Assembly: GCF_025460805.1 (NCBI RefSeq)
Contig: NZ_JAMXFJ010000002.1
Location: 383,490 to 447,489, forward strand
Direction of reading: 5' to 3'
DNA length: 64,000 nucleotides
DNA from: Microvirga sesbaniae
GTDB taxonomy: Bacteria; Pseudomonadota; Alphaproteobacteria; Rhizobiales; Beijerinckiaceae
The notes beneath the pieces were generated by a model, which saw only the letters and a program-made list of their open reading frames with translations, was not told the DNA's origin and did no database searches. Below are positions 1 to 9,534 of this stretch, one piece after another. The translations under genes were made by a program, and so were the position numbers. The first letter of the stretch is position 1. The number at the start of each line of letters is the position of its first letter.

Positions 1-503
1 GCACCACGAAGGGCTGCCTGCTTGCGTTCGTGGATGAGTTGAAGACGCGTACGCCCCGCCACGTGCTCGATGTCGGAACAGGCACGGGGATCCTGGCCTT
101 TGCGGCGGCCAAGATTCTGAAGCGGCCCGTGGTGGCCGGAGACATCGATCCGGAAGCCGTGCGCGTGGCGCGGGAGAACGCGCGGCTGAACGGGATCGGA
201 GCGTTCATGAAGCTCTATGTCGGCCCCGGCATCCGCCATGCGGAGGCGGACCGCTCAGGCCATTTCGATCTGGTCTTCGCCAACATCCTGGCGAAGCCCC
301 TACGGATGCTGGCGCCGTCGCTGGCGCGCGTGGCGAGCCCGGACGGAACGATCATCCTGTCGGGCCTGCTCGCCCGGGACGTTGCCGGCGTGCTGTCCAC
401 CTATGCCCATCAGGGATGGTATCTGCGGCGCCGCTACGATCTGGAAGGCTGGGCGGCGCTGGTGCTGAAGCGGGGCAACGCTCGTCCGCTGCCCCGCCCC
501 TAA
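1..503 (+). CDS. prmA: Ribosomal protein L11 methyltransferase, C-terminal part (5' truncated by window edge)
   Basis: The reading frame is already open at the left edge and ends at TAA 501-503, so only about the last 165 residues are present. PrmA uses S-adenosylmethionine to trimethylate ribosomal protein L11 in the cytoplasm. Visible: the TTKGCLLAF stretch typical of this family just before the methyltransferase fold, the SAM-binding glycine loop DVGTGTGILAFAA, an acidic DID that would contact the SAM ribose, and ANILAKPL, which corresponds to the N-I/L-A motif after strand 4 in PrmA. A 34-residue minus-strand ORF converges 7 bases downstream. Identification is firm; the N-terminal L11-binding domain lies outside the window. 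Confidence 0.93.
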   Translation, partial: TTKGCLLAFVDELKTRTPRHVLDVGTGTGILAFAAAKILKRPVVAGDIDPEAVRVARENARLNGIGAFMKLYVGPGIRHAEADRSGHFDLVFANILAKPLRMLAPSLARVASPDGTIILSGLLARDVAGVLSTYAHQGWYLRRRYDLEGWAALVLKRGNARPLPRP

Positions 504-510
504 GCGAAAA

Positions 511-615
511 TTACTCGGCCAGGACGCCCGGATAGCGCTTGGCGAGTTCGCGACGGAGCTCGAGGGTCTCGGCCCAGACGTCGCGGATGGCCTTCATGGC
601 GGTGATGATGATCAT
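511..615 (-). CDS. Very small hypothetical protein (34 aa)
   Basis: This short ORF starts at ATG 615 and stops at TAA 511. It has a hydrophobic start (MIIITAMKAIRD), then an amphipathic, charged helix-like segment rich in Glu, Arg and Leu, and ends KRYPGVLAE. I do not recognise a family. It lies 29 bases downstream of the 70-residue ORF on the same strand, so the two may be co-transcribed, and it converges on prmA. The upstream AGAGCGAGACG is only a moderate ribosome binding site. Short arginine-rich proteins of this kind are common in Hyphomicrobiales, but function is unknown and coding status is not proven. Confidence 0.45.
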   Translation of the reverse strand: MIIITAMKAIRDVWAETLELRRELAKRYPGVLAE

Positions 616-644
616 GGTATCGTCTCGCTCTAGGATGGTTTCGG

Positions 645-857
645 TCAGATCTTGGCTGGCAGCGGCTCGGCCTGGTCGAGGAACAGGGCTGAATGGTCCT
701 GCCGGCGGCTCAGGTCCTGAATGTACGCCTCGTGGCGGCGCAGCTCCTGCGCGGCGCTTCGGGCGCGGCTTTCGGCGATGCGCGCCGCGACCCGCGAAAG
801 ACGGGACGGCTTCTCGGACGTGCCGAAGAGAACGGTGGAAAAGATTGCTGCGATCAT
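645..857 (-). CDS. Small hypothetical protein (70 aa), Arg/Glu-rich
   Basis: The ORF has a well-placed GGAG ribosome binding site about 8 bases before ATG 857. The product begins with a hydrophobic stretch (MIAAIFSTVLFG), followed by a highly charged helix-forming region (RVAARIAESRARSAAQELRR) and a C-terminal QDLSRRQ segment. It has no cysteines and no recognisable catalytic motif. It resembles, only in style, the small Arg-rich proteins annotated as DUF1127 or hypothetical in alphaproteobacteria; I cannot assign it to that family. It is divergent from the aminopeptidase gene and probably co-transcribed with the 34-residue ORF downstream. Confidence 0.6.
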   Translation of the reverse strand: MIAAIFSTVLFGTSEKPSRLSRVAARIAESRARSAAQELRRHEAYIQDLSRRQDHSALFLDQAEPLPAKI

Positions 858-1182
858 GGGCTCATCTCCATCAGAGTGGTGCTGAGACCCTTCAGCGTTC
901 CTCTGTTGTCGTTGTCAGGAAGATAAGCCCGGTCCGACTTTAGTAGAAGTCATAGGATCACATGTTCGTCATGCGTCCATTGCAGAGCAAAGGCGAAGTT
1001 GCCGCCATTCCAGGCATATGGCGCATATTTCCCAGGCGGAGTGCCGCAGGCCGCGCCACCCTGGTCCTAGACGGCCCGGCAGCCGGTTCGCCATCGGTCG
1101 GGTGCCGAAAGTGGTTTCCCCGCCGGGTCCGATGCACTAGCGTGTCGCCCTCTTCCTTCCGGACCCTTCGGTGCTGCTTTCC
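858..1182. other. Divergent intergenic region, 325 bases
   Basis: This lies between the minus-strand 70-residue ORF and the plus-strand aminopeptidase P gene, so it must hold promoters for both. I see no convincing pair of -35/-10 boxes, no repeat element and no RNA gene. Reading frames crossing it look like noncoding shadows. Confidence 0.4.
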
Positions 1183-3003
1183 ATGGCTCAGTTCCAGTTC
1201 TTCGACGATACCACCTCCCCGGCCCAAGGCCCTCAGCACATCGCCAAGCTGCGGGCCGAGCTGGCGCGGCGCGGCTTCGACGGTTTCATCGTTCCGCGCG
1301 CCGACGAGCATCAGGGCGAGTACGTGCCGAAGAGCGCGGAGCGCCTGGCGTGGCTGACCGGGTTCACGGGCTCCGCCGGCACGGCCGTGATCCTTCGGGA
1401 CGAAGCCGCCCTCGTGGTGGACGGGCGCTATACCGTGCAGGCCGCCGAGCAGGTCGACACCTCCGTCATCACGCCCGTCCAGCTCGCCGATGCCACGCCC
1501 GAGGACTGGATCGCCGCCCACCTGCCGCAGGGCGGCACCCTGGCCTACGATCCCTGGCTTCACACGAGCGACGGTCTGAATAAGCTCGAGCAGGCGGTGA
1601 GCCGCGCCGGCGGCAAGCTCTGCCCGGTCGACTTCAACCTGGTCGACGTGATCTGGATCGACCGCCCGGCCCCGCCGCAGGCTCCCGTCCGGCCGCACCC
1701 CCTCGACTACGCGGGCGAGGCTGCGCCCGCCAAGCTGGAGCGGATCCGCAGGAAGATGGCCGAGGCGAAGATCGACGCGCTCGTCATCTCCGATCCGCAC
1801 AACCTTGCCTGGGCGTTCAACCTGCGCGGCGGCGACGTCGGTCACACGCCCCTGCCCCTCGGCTATGCCGTCCTGCCCAAGGAGGGACGCGCGAGCCTCT
1901 TCTTCGACCCGGCCAAGGTGACGAACGAGGCCGGCGCCGCCGTGGGCGACCTGGCCGACTTCGTCCCCATCGCGTCGTTCCAGACTGCCCTCGATGCCCT
2001 GGGCCGCACGGGCGGCAAGATCCGCGTCGATTCCGCCACCGGTGCCGTCGCGCTGATCCGGCGCATCGAGGCGGCCGGCGGAACGGTCGATGTCGGGGCC
2101 GATCCGATCGCCCTCATGAAAGCGGTCAAGAACGCGGCCGAGATCGCAGGTTCCCATGCGGCGCATCTGCGCGACGGCGTGGCGATGGCGCGCTTCCTGG
2201 CCTGGCTCGACCGCGAGGCGCCGTCGGGCAAGCTCACGGAGATCGACGCGGTCGAGGCGCTGGAGGCCTTCCGCATCGAGACGGGCGCCTTGCAGAACGT
2301 CTCGTTCCCGAGCATCTCGGGCGCGGGCCCCAACGCCGCCCTGCCCCATTACCGCGTCACCCGTTCGAGCAACCGCCCCCTCGAGACGAACCAGATCTTC
2401 CTGATCGATTCCGGCGCGCAGTACGAGGACGGCACCACGGACATCACCCGCACGGTCATCGTGGGCGAGCCGACCGCCGAGATGAAGGACCGCTTCACCC
2501 GGGTGCTGAAAGGGCATATTGCCATCGCGCAGGCCGTGTTCCCGAAGGGAGCGACGGGCGCCCAGATCGATGCCTTCGCCCGCAAGCCCCTGTGGGAGGC
2601 TGGCCTCGACTTCGACCACGGCACAGGGCACGGCATCGGCAGCTATCTCTCGGTGCACGAGGGCCCGCAGCGCATCGCCAAGACCGGGCATACGCCGCTG
2701 GAAGTCGGCATGATGCTGTCCAACGAGCCGGGCTTTTACAAGCCGGGTGCCTACGGCATCCGCATCGAGAACCTGATCCTCGTGGAGCCCCGCACGATTC
2801 CCGGCGGCGACCGCGAGATGATGGGTTTCGAGACGCTCACCTTCACCCCCATCGACCTTCGCCTCGTCGAGCCGGCCATCATGACGGCCGACGAGATCGC
2901 CTGGCTCGACGCCTATCATGCCGCGGTACGCGAGAAGATCGGGCCCCGGCTCGATGCCGAGACGCGGACCTGGTTGGAGAACGCGACGCGGCCGGTCGGC
3001 TAG
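1183..3003 (+). CDS. Xaa-Pro aminopeptidase (aminopeptidase P, M24B), long form
   Basis: About 606 residues. The enzyme removes an N-terminal residue that precedes proline, using two metal ions. The length and the two N-terminal creatinase-like domains before the pita-bread catalytic domain match the long, eukaryote-like aminopeptidase P. Metal ligands are visible in order: Asp in LIDSGAQYEDG (about residue 408), Asp in TTDITR (about 418), His in HGTGHGIG (about 481), Glu in SNEPGF (about 515) and Glu in IRIENL (about 528). I chose ATG 1183 (MAQFQFFDD) over the in-frame GTG 1171 because homologues begin near this point; neither has a strong ribosome binding site. The TAG stop lies at the very edge of a palindromic repeat. 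Confidence 0.93.
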   Translation: MAQFQFFDDTTSPAQGPQHIAKLRAELARRGFDGFIVPRADEHQGEYVPKSAERLAWLTGFTGSAGTAVILRDEAALVVDGRYTVQAAEQVDTSVITPVQLADATPEDWIAAHLPQGGTLAYDPWLHTSDGLNKLEQAVSRAGGKLCPVDFNLVDVIWIDRPAPPQAPVRPHPLDYAGEAAPAKLERIRRKMAEAKIDALVISDPHNLAWAFNLRGGDVGHTPLPLGYAVLPKEGRASLFFDPAKVTNEAGAAVGDLADFVPIASFQTALDALGRTGGKIRVDSATGAVALIRRIEAAGGTVDVGADPIALMKAVKNAAEIAGSHAAHLRDGVAMARFLAWLDREAPSGKLTEIDAVEALEAFRIETGALQNVSFPSISGAGPNAALPHYRVTRSSNRPLETNQIFLIDSGAQYEDGTTDITRTVIVGEPTAEMKDRFTRVLKGHIAIAQAVFPKGATGAQIDAFARKPLWEAGLDFDHGTGHGIGSYLSVHEGPQRIAKTGHTPLEVGMMLSNEPGFYKPGAYGIRIENLILVEPRTIPGGDREMMGFETLTFTPIDLRLVEPAIMTADEIAWLDAYHAAVREKIGPRLDAETRTWLENATRPVG

Positions 3004-3117
3004 AGCATCGGACGGAAAAGTGGATCCGGTTTTCCGTTCTGACCGATGCTCTCATTCAAGAAGAAAGCATCGGATGGATCCCAAAAGTGCAAGTCCACTT
3101 TTGGGTCCGATGCTTTA
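3002..3117. repeat. Double-hairpin intergenic repeat, family E, copy 1
   Basis: About 116 bases, nearly identical to 15154-15270. It contains two nested palindromes. The first has outer arms AGAGCATCGG / CCGATGCTCT and inner arms ACGGAAAA / TTTTCCGT. The second has outer arms AGCATCGGA / TCCGATGCT and inner arms CCCAAAAGTG / CACTTTTGGG. A conserved linker (CTCATTCAAGAAGAAAG) joins them. It begins next to the aminopeptidase stop codon and lies between convergent genes, so it could act as a transcript-end structure. A degenerate third unit follows to about 3206, including GACCCGAAGGGCC twice and GTGAAAA / TTTTCAC arms. Confidence 0.85.
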
Positions 3118-3223
3118 GAGCATCGGACGGACCCGAAGGGCCGCGCCAGCGACCCGAAGGGCCACGGCAGTGAAAACCGGGGCCACTTTTCACGAGCGCG
3201 GCCTGCTGGATCCGCACAATGGG

Positions 3224-3523
3224 CTAGAGCAGGCTCCGCAGCACCACGACGGACACCACGCCGACCGCCACCGTGCCGAGGAGCGGGAGCCGGAACGCCG
3301 CCAAGGCCGTGACGGCGGCCGCGATGGCCTCCGCCCATCCGGTGGTGAGGGCGGTCGGCGCGATGACCGCGACCAGGACGGCCGGCGGGATGGCGTCGAA
3401 CGCCGCCTTGGCGCGGCCGGTGAGCACGAGGCGGTCGGCCACGAACAGGCCCGCGATGCGGGTGACATAGGTCACGACCGCCATGGCCAGGATGGCGAGC
3501 AGGGTCGTCGTGTCGAGGCTCAT
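3224..3523 (-). CDS. azlD: AzlD-family branched-chain amino acid transport protein
   Basis: A 99-residue, very hydrophobic protein with about four predicted membrane segments, as in the AzlD family. AzlD partners AzlC in export of branched-chain amino acids and analogues. Visible family features are the N-terminal AILAMAVVTYVTRIAGLF segment and the AFDAIPPAVLVAVIAP segment. The ATG at 3523 overlaps the azlC stop by four bases (ATGA), so the two are translationally coupled. A longer in-frame reading upstream lies inside azlC and is not used. Confidence 0.88.
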   Translation of the reverse strand: MSLDTTTLLAILAMAVVTYVTRIAGLFVADRLVLTGRAKAAFDAIPPAVLVAVIAPTALTTGWAEAIAAAVTALAAFRLPLLGTVAVGVVSVVVLRSLL

Positions 3524-4260
3524 GAGCGCGCCTCCCGGGGAGCGTCCTGGGGAGCGTCCTGGGGAGCGGCCAAAGAGGCGGCCGCGATGCCGGCCAGCGC
3601 CCCCGAGGCCACGTGCCATGGGGCACCGATGAAGTGATGGACGAGGGCCGCGACGCCGGCGCTGACCGCCACCGTGATCAGGGTCACGCGGCTTCGTCCG
3701 AAACCGGCCACGAGACCGATGAACAGAGCCGTGAAGGCGAAATCCGCCCCGATCCGCTCCGGGTCGCCGAGGAACGAGCCGAGCACCGCGCCGAGGGCGG
3801 AGAAGAAGGTCCAGTTCGCCCAGAGCACGCCCCCCATGGCGACCCAGTAGGCTGTCGTGACCGGACGCTCCAGGGCGCGGCGTTCCGACAGGGCCCAGGC
3901 CTCGTCGGTGAGGAAGAAGAACGAGAGGAATCGCTGGACCTGCGACATCTGCACCTTGGGCGACAGCGACGCGCCCATCAGCACGTGGCGGGCATTGATC
4001 AGCAGCGTCGCGAACGCGAGCGTCAGGATGGGCGCGGGATGGATCCACGTCTCGATGGCGGCGAACTGCGCTCCGCCGGCGAAGACGAGGGCCGACATCA
4101 CGGTCACTTCCAGGGGCGACAGCCCTTTGGCGGCCGCGACCGCTCCGAACAGCAGGCTGATGGGAATGGCCGCCACGACGACGGGTGCGATGTCGCGCAG
4201 ACCTGCTCGGATCTCGCGGCGATAGCTGACGGCGAAGGGGTTTGCTTGATCCATGACCAT
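3520..4260 (-). CDS. azlC: AzlC-family ABC-independent amino acid exporter, large subunit
   Basis: 246 residues with multiple predicted membrane helices. Family-like segments include ISLLFGAVAAAKGLSPLEV, ALVFAGGAQFAAI and LLINARHVLMGASLSP. AzlCD exports branched-chain amino acids or toxic analogues. The C-terminus is odd: a 12-base unit GGGGAGCGTCCT is repeated in tandem at 3537-3568 (about 2.7 copies) and encodes repeated QDAP residues after the last membrane segment. The gene lies 59 bases downstream of an AraC-type regulator on the same strand, the usual neighbour. A second ATG two codons in is an alternative start. Confidence 0.9.
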   Translation of the reverse strand: MVMDQANPFAVSYRREIRAGLRDIAPVVVAAIPISLLFGAVAAAKGLSPLEVTVMSALVFAGGAQFAAIETWIHPAPILTLAFATLLINARHVLMGASLSPKVQMSQVQRFLSFFFLTDEAWALSERRALERPVTTAYWVAMGGVLWANWTFFSALGAVLGSFLGDPERIGADFAFTALFIGLVAGFGRSRVTLITVAVSAGVAALVHHFIGAPWHVASGALAGIAAASLAAPQDAPQDAPREARS

Positions 4261-4319
4261 GCTCGTTTTCCCGCCTTATGCAGGACGGATGGCCTGCCGT
4301 CTTGGATGAAAGTGCTGTG

Positions 4320-5186
4320 TCAGGCGGCCCGGTAGGCGCCCGGTGTCACGCCCATGCGGGCCTTGAAGACGCGGTTGAGATGGCTCTGGTCGAAGAACCC
4401 GCAGGCGGCCGCCACGTCGCCAGGAGCCTGGCCCTGGCTCAGCAGCTTCGTGGCCGCGCGGAAGCGCCGGTCGAGCAGATAGGCGTGCGGCGTGAGGCCG
4501 GTCTCCTTGGCGAAGGCGCGGATGAAATGGCTGCGCGAGAGGCCGGCCAGCCTGGCGAGATCGGCGAGGTCCGCCTCCTCGCCCATATGGGCGTCGAGAT
4601 AGTCCCGCGCCCGCAGGATGCCCTTGGAGCCGTAGCGCAGGGCCGGCAGGGCGTCGAGATCGGCCCAGCGGGCGATCAGGCGGCTCAGGAAACCGATGAG
4701 CCGGGTATCCTGCTCCATCTCGGACGACCAGCCCTCGTCCCGGCACAGGCAGGCATGGAGCCGGACCTGAGCCTGGAACAGCTCTGGATCCGCGATCACG
4801 GAACGCGGGAACCAGGGCGCGCGGGGGAGCGGCCGCCCGGCCACGTCCTCGGCGATCTCCTGCATCAGCTCGGCCGACGGGTAGAAGGTGCGATACTCGA
4901 ATCCGCCGCCATAGGGCTCCCCGTCATGGATCTCGTCCGGGCACACGACCGCGACGGAACCGGCCGGGGCATAGTGCTGCTCGCCGCGGTGGAAGAAGGT
5001 CTCGCACCCGGCCAAGACGGCCGCGATGGCATAGGTATCGTGGCTGTGGCGGGCATAGGCGTGACGGCGGAAGGTCGCGCGCAGGCAGTCGAGGTCGCGG
5101 TAGCGCGGCACTCGCCAGAAATGCGTCACGTCCCCCGCTCCGACCCGTTCCGGATCGAGCGAGACCTCGGGGGTGATCACCGTCAT
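4320..5186 (-). CDS. AraC-family transcriptional regulator (likely azlCD regulator)
   Basis: 288 residues. Residues 1-160 form an AraC-type cupin ligand-binding region, with HAYARHSHDTYAIAAVLAG and a PDEIHDGEP segment. The C-terminal 100 residues carry the double helix-turn-helix: LADLARLAGLSRSHFIRAFAKE and VAAACGFFDQSHLNRVFK, ending in the typical RMGVTPGAYR. I chose ATG 5186 (MTVITPEV), preceded by GGTGG at good spacing; an ATG six codons upstream (5204) is possible. The gene sits directly upstream of azlC on the same strand, which suggests it controls amino acid export. The inducer is not visible from sequence. Confidence 0.9.
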   Translation of the reverse strand: MTVITPEVSLDPERVGAGDVTHFWRVPRYRDLDCLRATFRRHAYARHSHDTYAIAAVLAGCETFFHRGEQHYAPAGSVAVVCPDEIHDGEPYGGGFEYRTFYPSAELMQEIAEDVAGRPLPRAPWFPRSVIADPELFQAQVRLHACLCRDEGWSSEMEQDTRLIGFLSRLIARWADLDALPALRYGSKGILRARDYLDAHMGEEADLADLARLAGLSRSHFIRAFAKETGLTPHAYLLDRRFRAATKLLSQGQAPGDVAAACGFFDQSHLNRVFKARMGVTPGAYRAA

Positions 5187-5232
5187 GGGGCCACCATGCC
5201 ACATCGTGGCGCCCAAGTCTTGGACAGAAGTC

Positions 5233-7497
<2,265 letters not shown>

Positions 7498-7588
7498 TCA
7501 TTGCCGCCGGGCTTGTCCCGGTGATGACGATGTTGCGGCGGCATGGCGCTGGTCCGGATCGGCGGCGGGCCTTCCGGTCTCCCGTCCA

Positions 7589-7678
7589 CGTCATCACAGG
7601 CCTTGTGCCGGTGATCTCGACGGCTTGAGGCGCGTCGCTCTTCCGATCGGGATGGCCGGGACAGGCCCGGCCATGACA
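7589..7678. repeat. 90-bp REP-like bipartite palindromic element, copy 1
   Basis: It begins CGTCATCAC and ends CCATGACAC. The left half is a hairpin ATCACAGGCCTTGTGCCGGT with GAT closing the arm; the right half is ATGGCCGGG / CCCGGCCAT. The outer ends are inverted (CGTCAT...ATGAC). A partial left-half copy sits at about 7504-7529. The surrounding 7393-7718 gap between marR and ligA holds nothing else that I can recognise. Confidence 0.8.
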
Positions 7679-7718
7679 CGGGAGGGGTCCATACGAGAGC
7701 GTGGCCGAACGACCGGCG

Positions 7719-8195
7719 TCAGCCTCGAACCGTCCCGGTCGGCGTCGGGCGTGACAGGCCCTTTAGCGCCTCTCGTAGGGCATCAGGCGCGATCTCCACC
7801 ATCCCATTCTCGATGGCCCCGTGAACGTCGCGCCAGATCGGGACGGCCGAGGCCAGGACCTCCCTGCCCTTGTCGGTGAGGCGCAGGAGGCGATTGCGGC
7901 GGTCCTCGGGATCCCGGGCGATAGCCACCAGGCCGTCCCGCTCCAGGGGCTTCAGGGCGGCCGTCAGCGTCGTCCGGTCCATGGCGAGCAGTTGCGCCAC
8001 CGGGGCGATGGAAGGGGGCGCGGGGCGGTTGAGCGCGTTCAGCAGGGAGAACTGCCCGGAGGTGAGCCCGACAGGGCGCAGCGCCTCGTCGAACAGGCGC
8101 GACAGGGCGCGGGCGGCGCGCTGGACGTGCAGACACAAGCAGGCGTCGCGGATCAGATGCGTGGTCTCGTAGGGCACGTCACGGGGGTTTGACAT
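7719..8195 (-). CDS. MarR-family transcriptional regulator
   Basis: 158 residues with a winged helix-turn-helix: LTSGQFSLLNALNR, a recognition segment APVAQLLAMDRTTLTAALKPLE and the wing RDPEDRRNRLLRLTDKGREV. MarR proteins bind palindromic operators as dimers and release on binding phenolic or oxidised ligands. A perfect palindrome lies 12 bases upstream of the ATG, between this gene and the divergent DUF1428 operon, so autoregulation and control of that operon are likely. N-terminal cysteines in DACLCLHVQRA could be redox sensors; that is inference. No ribosome binding site precedes the ATG, and the predicted transcript start falls at the ATG itself, so the mRNA may be leaderless. Confidence 0.92.
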   Translation of the reverse strand: MSNPRDVPYETTHLIRDACLCLHVQRAARALSRLFDEALRPVGLTSGQFSLLNALNRPAPPSIAPVAQLLAMDRTTLTAALKPLERDGLVAIARDPEDRRNRLLRLTDKGREVLASAVPIWRDVHGAIENGMVEIAPDALREALKGLSRPTPTGTVRG

Positions 8196-8217
8196 GGCTT
8201 AATTATGTTGATATCAA
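8189..8217 (+). promoter_or_regulatory. Sigma-70-type promoter for the DUF1428 operon
   Basis: A perfect -35 TTGACA at 8189-8194, a 17-base spacer, and -10 TATCAA at 8212-8217. The -35 box overlaps the marR start codon on the other strand. The -10 lies inside the 12-bp palindrome, so a bound repressor would block polymerase. Confidence 0.7.
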
Positions 8218-8229
8218 CCTATTTGTCAA
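8202..8229 (-). promoter_or_regulatory. Sigma-70-type promoter for marR, giving a possibly leaderless mRNA
   Basis: On the minus strand a perfect TTGACA (8229-8224) is followed by 16 bases and CATAAT (8207-8202). Initiation about 7 bases downstream falls at 8195, the A of the marR ATG. It is interleaved with the rightward promoter and shares the palindrome. Confidence 0.65.
8207..8218. promoter_or_regulatory. Probable MarR operator, perfect 12-bp palindrome
   Basis: GTTGATATCAAC is a perfect palindrome in the marR/DUF1428 intergenic region. It overlaps the -10 box of the rightward promoter and the edge of the -10/spacer of the leftward promoter. TTGATATCAA-type palindromes are known for MarR regulators of stress and detoxification genes. 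Binding by this MarR is inferred from position. Confidence 0.75.
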
Positions 8230-8296
8230 GAAGAACAGGCGCGGGAAGCGCCGCGGGATCCGGCTCCGATTCCAGGAGTCTCAAGGGAGATGCGCA

Positions 8297-8650
8297 ATGA
8301 CATATGTCGATGGCTTCGTGCTCGCCGTGCCGGCGGACAAGAAGGACGAATACCGCCGCCACGCCGCCGAGGCCGCGCCCCTGTTCAAGGAGTTCGGTGC
8401 CACCCGGATGGTGGAGTGCTGGGGCGACGACGTGCCGGACGGCAAGCTCACGGATTTCCGTCGCTCGGTGCAGGCCAAGGACGACGAGATCGTGGTGTTC
8501 AGCTGGATCGAGTATCCGTCGAAAGAGATCCGGGACGCCGCCAACCGCAAGATCATGACCGATCCGCGCATGGAGGCCATGGGCAAGCAGATGCCGTTCG
8601 ACGGCAAGCGCATGATCTTCGGCGGCTTCATGCCGATCCTCGACGTGTAG
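8297..8650 (+). CDS. DUF1428-family small protein
   Basis: 117 residues beginning MTYVDGFVLAVP, with PLFKEFGATRMVECWGDDVPDG and a MPFDGKRMIFGGF C-terminus, all characteristic of DUF1428, a dimeric alpha/beta-barrel family of unknown function. The start at ATG 8297 has AAGGGA about 9 bases upstream; a longer in-frame reading from 8189 crosses the promoter/operator and is rejected. It is the first gene of an operon that also holds a double-VOC protein, a GST and a DUF899 protein. The context suggests a role in handling a reactive small molecule, but no substrate can be named. Confidence 0.88.
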   Translation: MTYVDGFVLAVPADKKDEYRRHAAEAAPLFKEFGATRMVECWGDDVPDGKLTDFRRSVQAKDDEIVVFSWIEYPSKEIRDAANRKIMTDPRMEAMGKQMPFDGKRMIFGGFMPILDV

Positions 8651-8657
8651 CATCAGG

Positions 8658-8682
8658 CCCAGAAGTGGACACCACTTCTGGG
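8658..8682. repeat. Hairpin related to repeat family E
   Basis: Arms CCCAGAAGTGG / CCACTTCTGGG (11 perfect base pairs, loop ACA), just after the DUF1428 stop. The arms match the inner arms of family E but carry a base pair change on both sides. A fragment GATCCGATGCTC and GCATCGG follow. It sits inside the operon. Confidence 0.65.
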
Positions 8683-8740
8683 GTCGATCCGATGCTCCTT
8701 TTCCCGATGAGCGCATCGGTGATGCGCATGGAGGTGCGAC

Positions 8741-9517
8741 ATGGCCAATCAGCACGGCGATTTTATCTGGTATGAACTGATCACCCGAGAGGCCGACGCG
8801 GCCGCGCGCTTCTATGGCGCGGTGGTCGGGTGGCAGGAGCGGCCCGCGGAGGGCTCCGACCGCGGCTACCGGGTTTTCGGGATCCGGGGCACGGATGTGG
8901 GCGGATTGATGCCCTTCCCGGCCGGGGCCGAAGGCGCGGGGATGCGCCCCACCTGGCTCGGCTACGTGGCTGTCGACGACGTCGATGCGACGGCGGCCGA
9001 GATCGTCCGGGCGGGCGGTACCCAGCACATGCCGCCGACCGACATTCCGGGCGTCGGCCGCTTCGCCATGCTGTCCGACCCGCAGGGCGTGATGGTCTAC
9101 GTGATGCGCGGCGCCGTGGACGGGACGAGCACGGCCTTCGACCAGAGCCGGCCCGGCCATTGCCACTGGAACGAGCTCGCCACGAGCGATCCCGCGGCGG
9201 CGCTCGCCTTCTACACGGCCCGCTTCGGCTGGACGAAGGGCGGCGCCATGCCGATGGGCGAGATGGGCGACTACCAGTTCATCGACCATGGCGGCCGCAC
9301 CATCGGGGCCGTGATGAGGCGCACGCCCGACGGGCCGCCGCCGGCCTGGACCTTCTATTTCGGCGTCGAGGACATCGACGTCGCGGCACAGGCCGTCTCG
9401 GGCAACGGCGGCGCGATCCATTACGGCCCCGCCGAGGTGCCGGGCGGCATGTTCATCATCGTGGCCAGCGACCCGCAGGGAGCCCTGTTCGGCCTCGTCG
9501 GCCCGCGCAAGGCATGA
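8741..9517 (+). CDS. VOC/glyoxalase-fold protein with two tandem domains
   Basis: 258 residues made of two vicinal-oxygen-chelate domains of about 125 residues. The first starts HGDFIWYELITREADAAARF and ends with FAMLSDPQGVMVYVM; the second starts HCHWNELATSDPAAALAF and ends FIIVASDPQGALFGLV. Each retains the expected N-terminal polar metal-ligand position, but the pattern is closer to the VOC proteins annotated as glyoxalase/bleomycin resistance than to true glyoxalase I. A strong GGAGGTG precedes ATG 8741. Likely cytoplasmic, and probably binds or converts an electrophilic or dioxygenase-type substrate; specificity is unknown. Confidence 0.9.
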   Translation: MANQHGDFIWYELITREADAAARFYGAVVGWQERPAEGSDRGYRVFGIRGTDVGGLMPFPAGAEGAGMRPTWLGYVAVDDVDATAAEIVRAGGTQHMPPTDIPGVGRFAMLSDPQGVMVYVMRGAVDGTSTAFDQSRPGHCHWNELATSDPAAALAFYTARFGWTKGGAMPMGEMGDYQFIDHGGRTIGAVMRRTPDGPPPAWTFYFGVEDIDVAAQAVSGNGGAIHYGPAEVPGGMFIIVASDPQGALFGLVGPRKA

Positions 9518-9534
9518 ACCCAGGAGGCAATGCC

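Noticed and set aside
3046-3312. Repeated small ORF starting MLSFKKK, also at 15198
   Set aside because: Both lie in the palindromic repeat family E. The shared peptide follows from DNA identity of the repeat, and the downstream parts differ completely.
7504-7678. Clustered short palindromes resembling a CRISPR-like array
   Set aside because: Units are not regularly spaced, have no unique spacers, and belong to the dispersed REP-like family; no cas genes are present.
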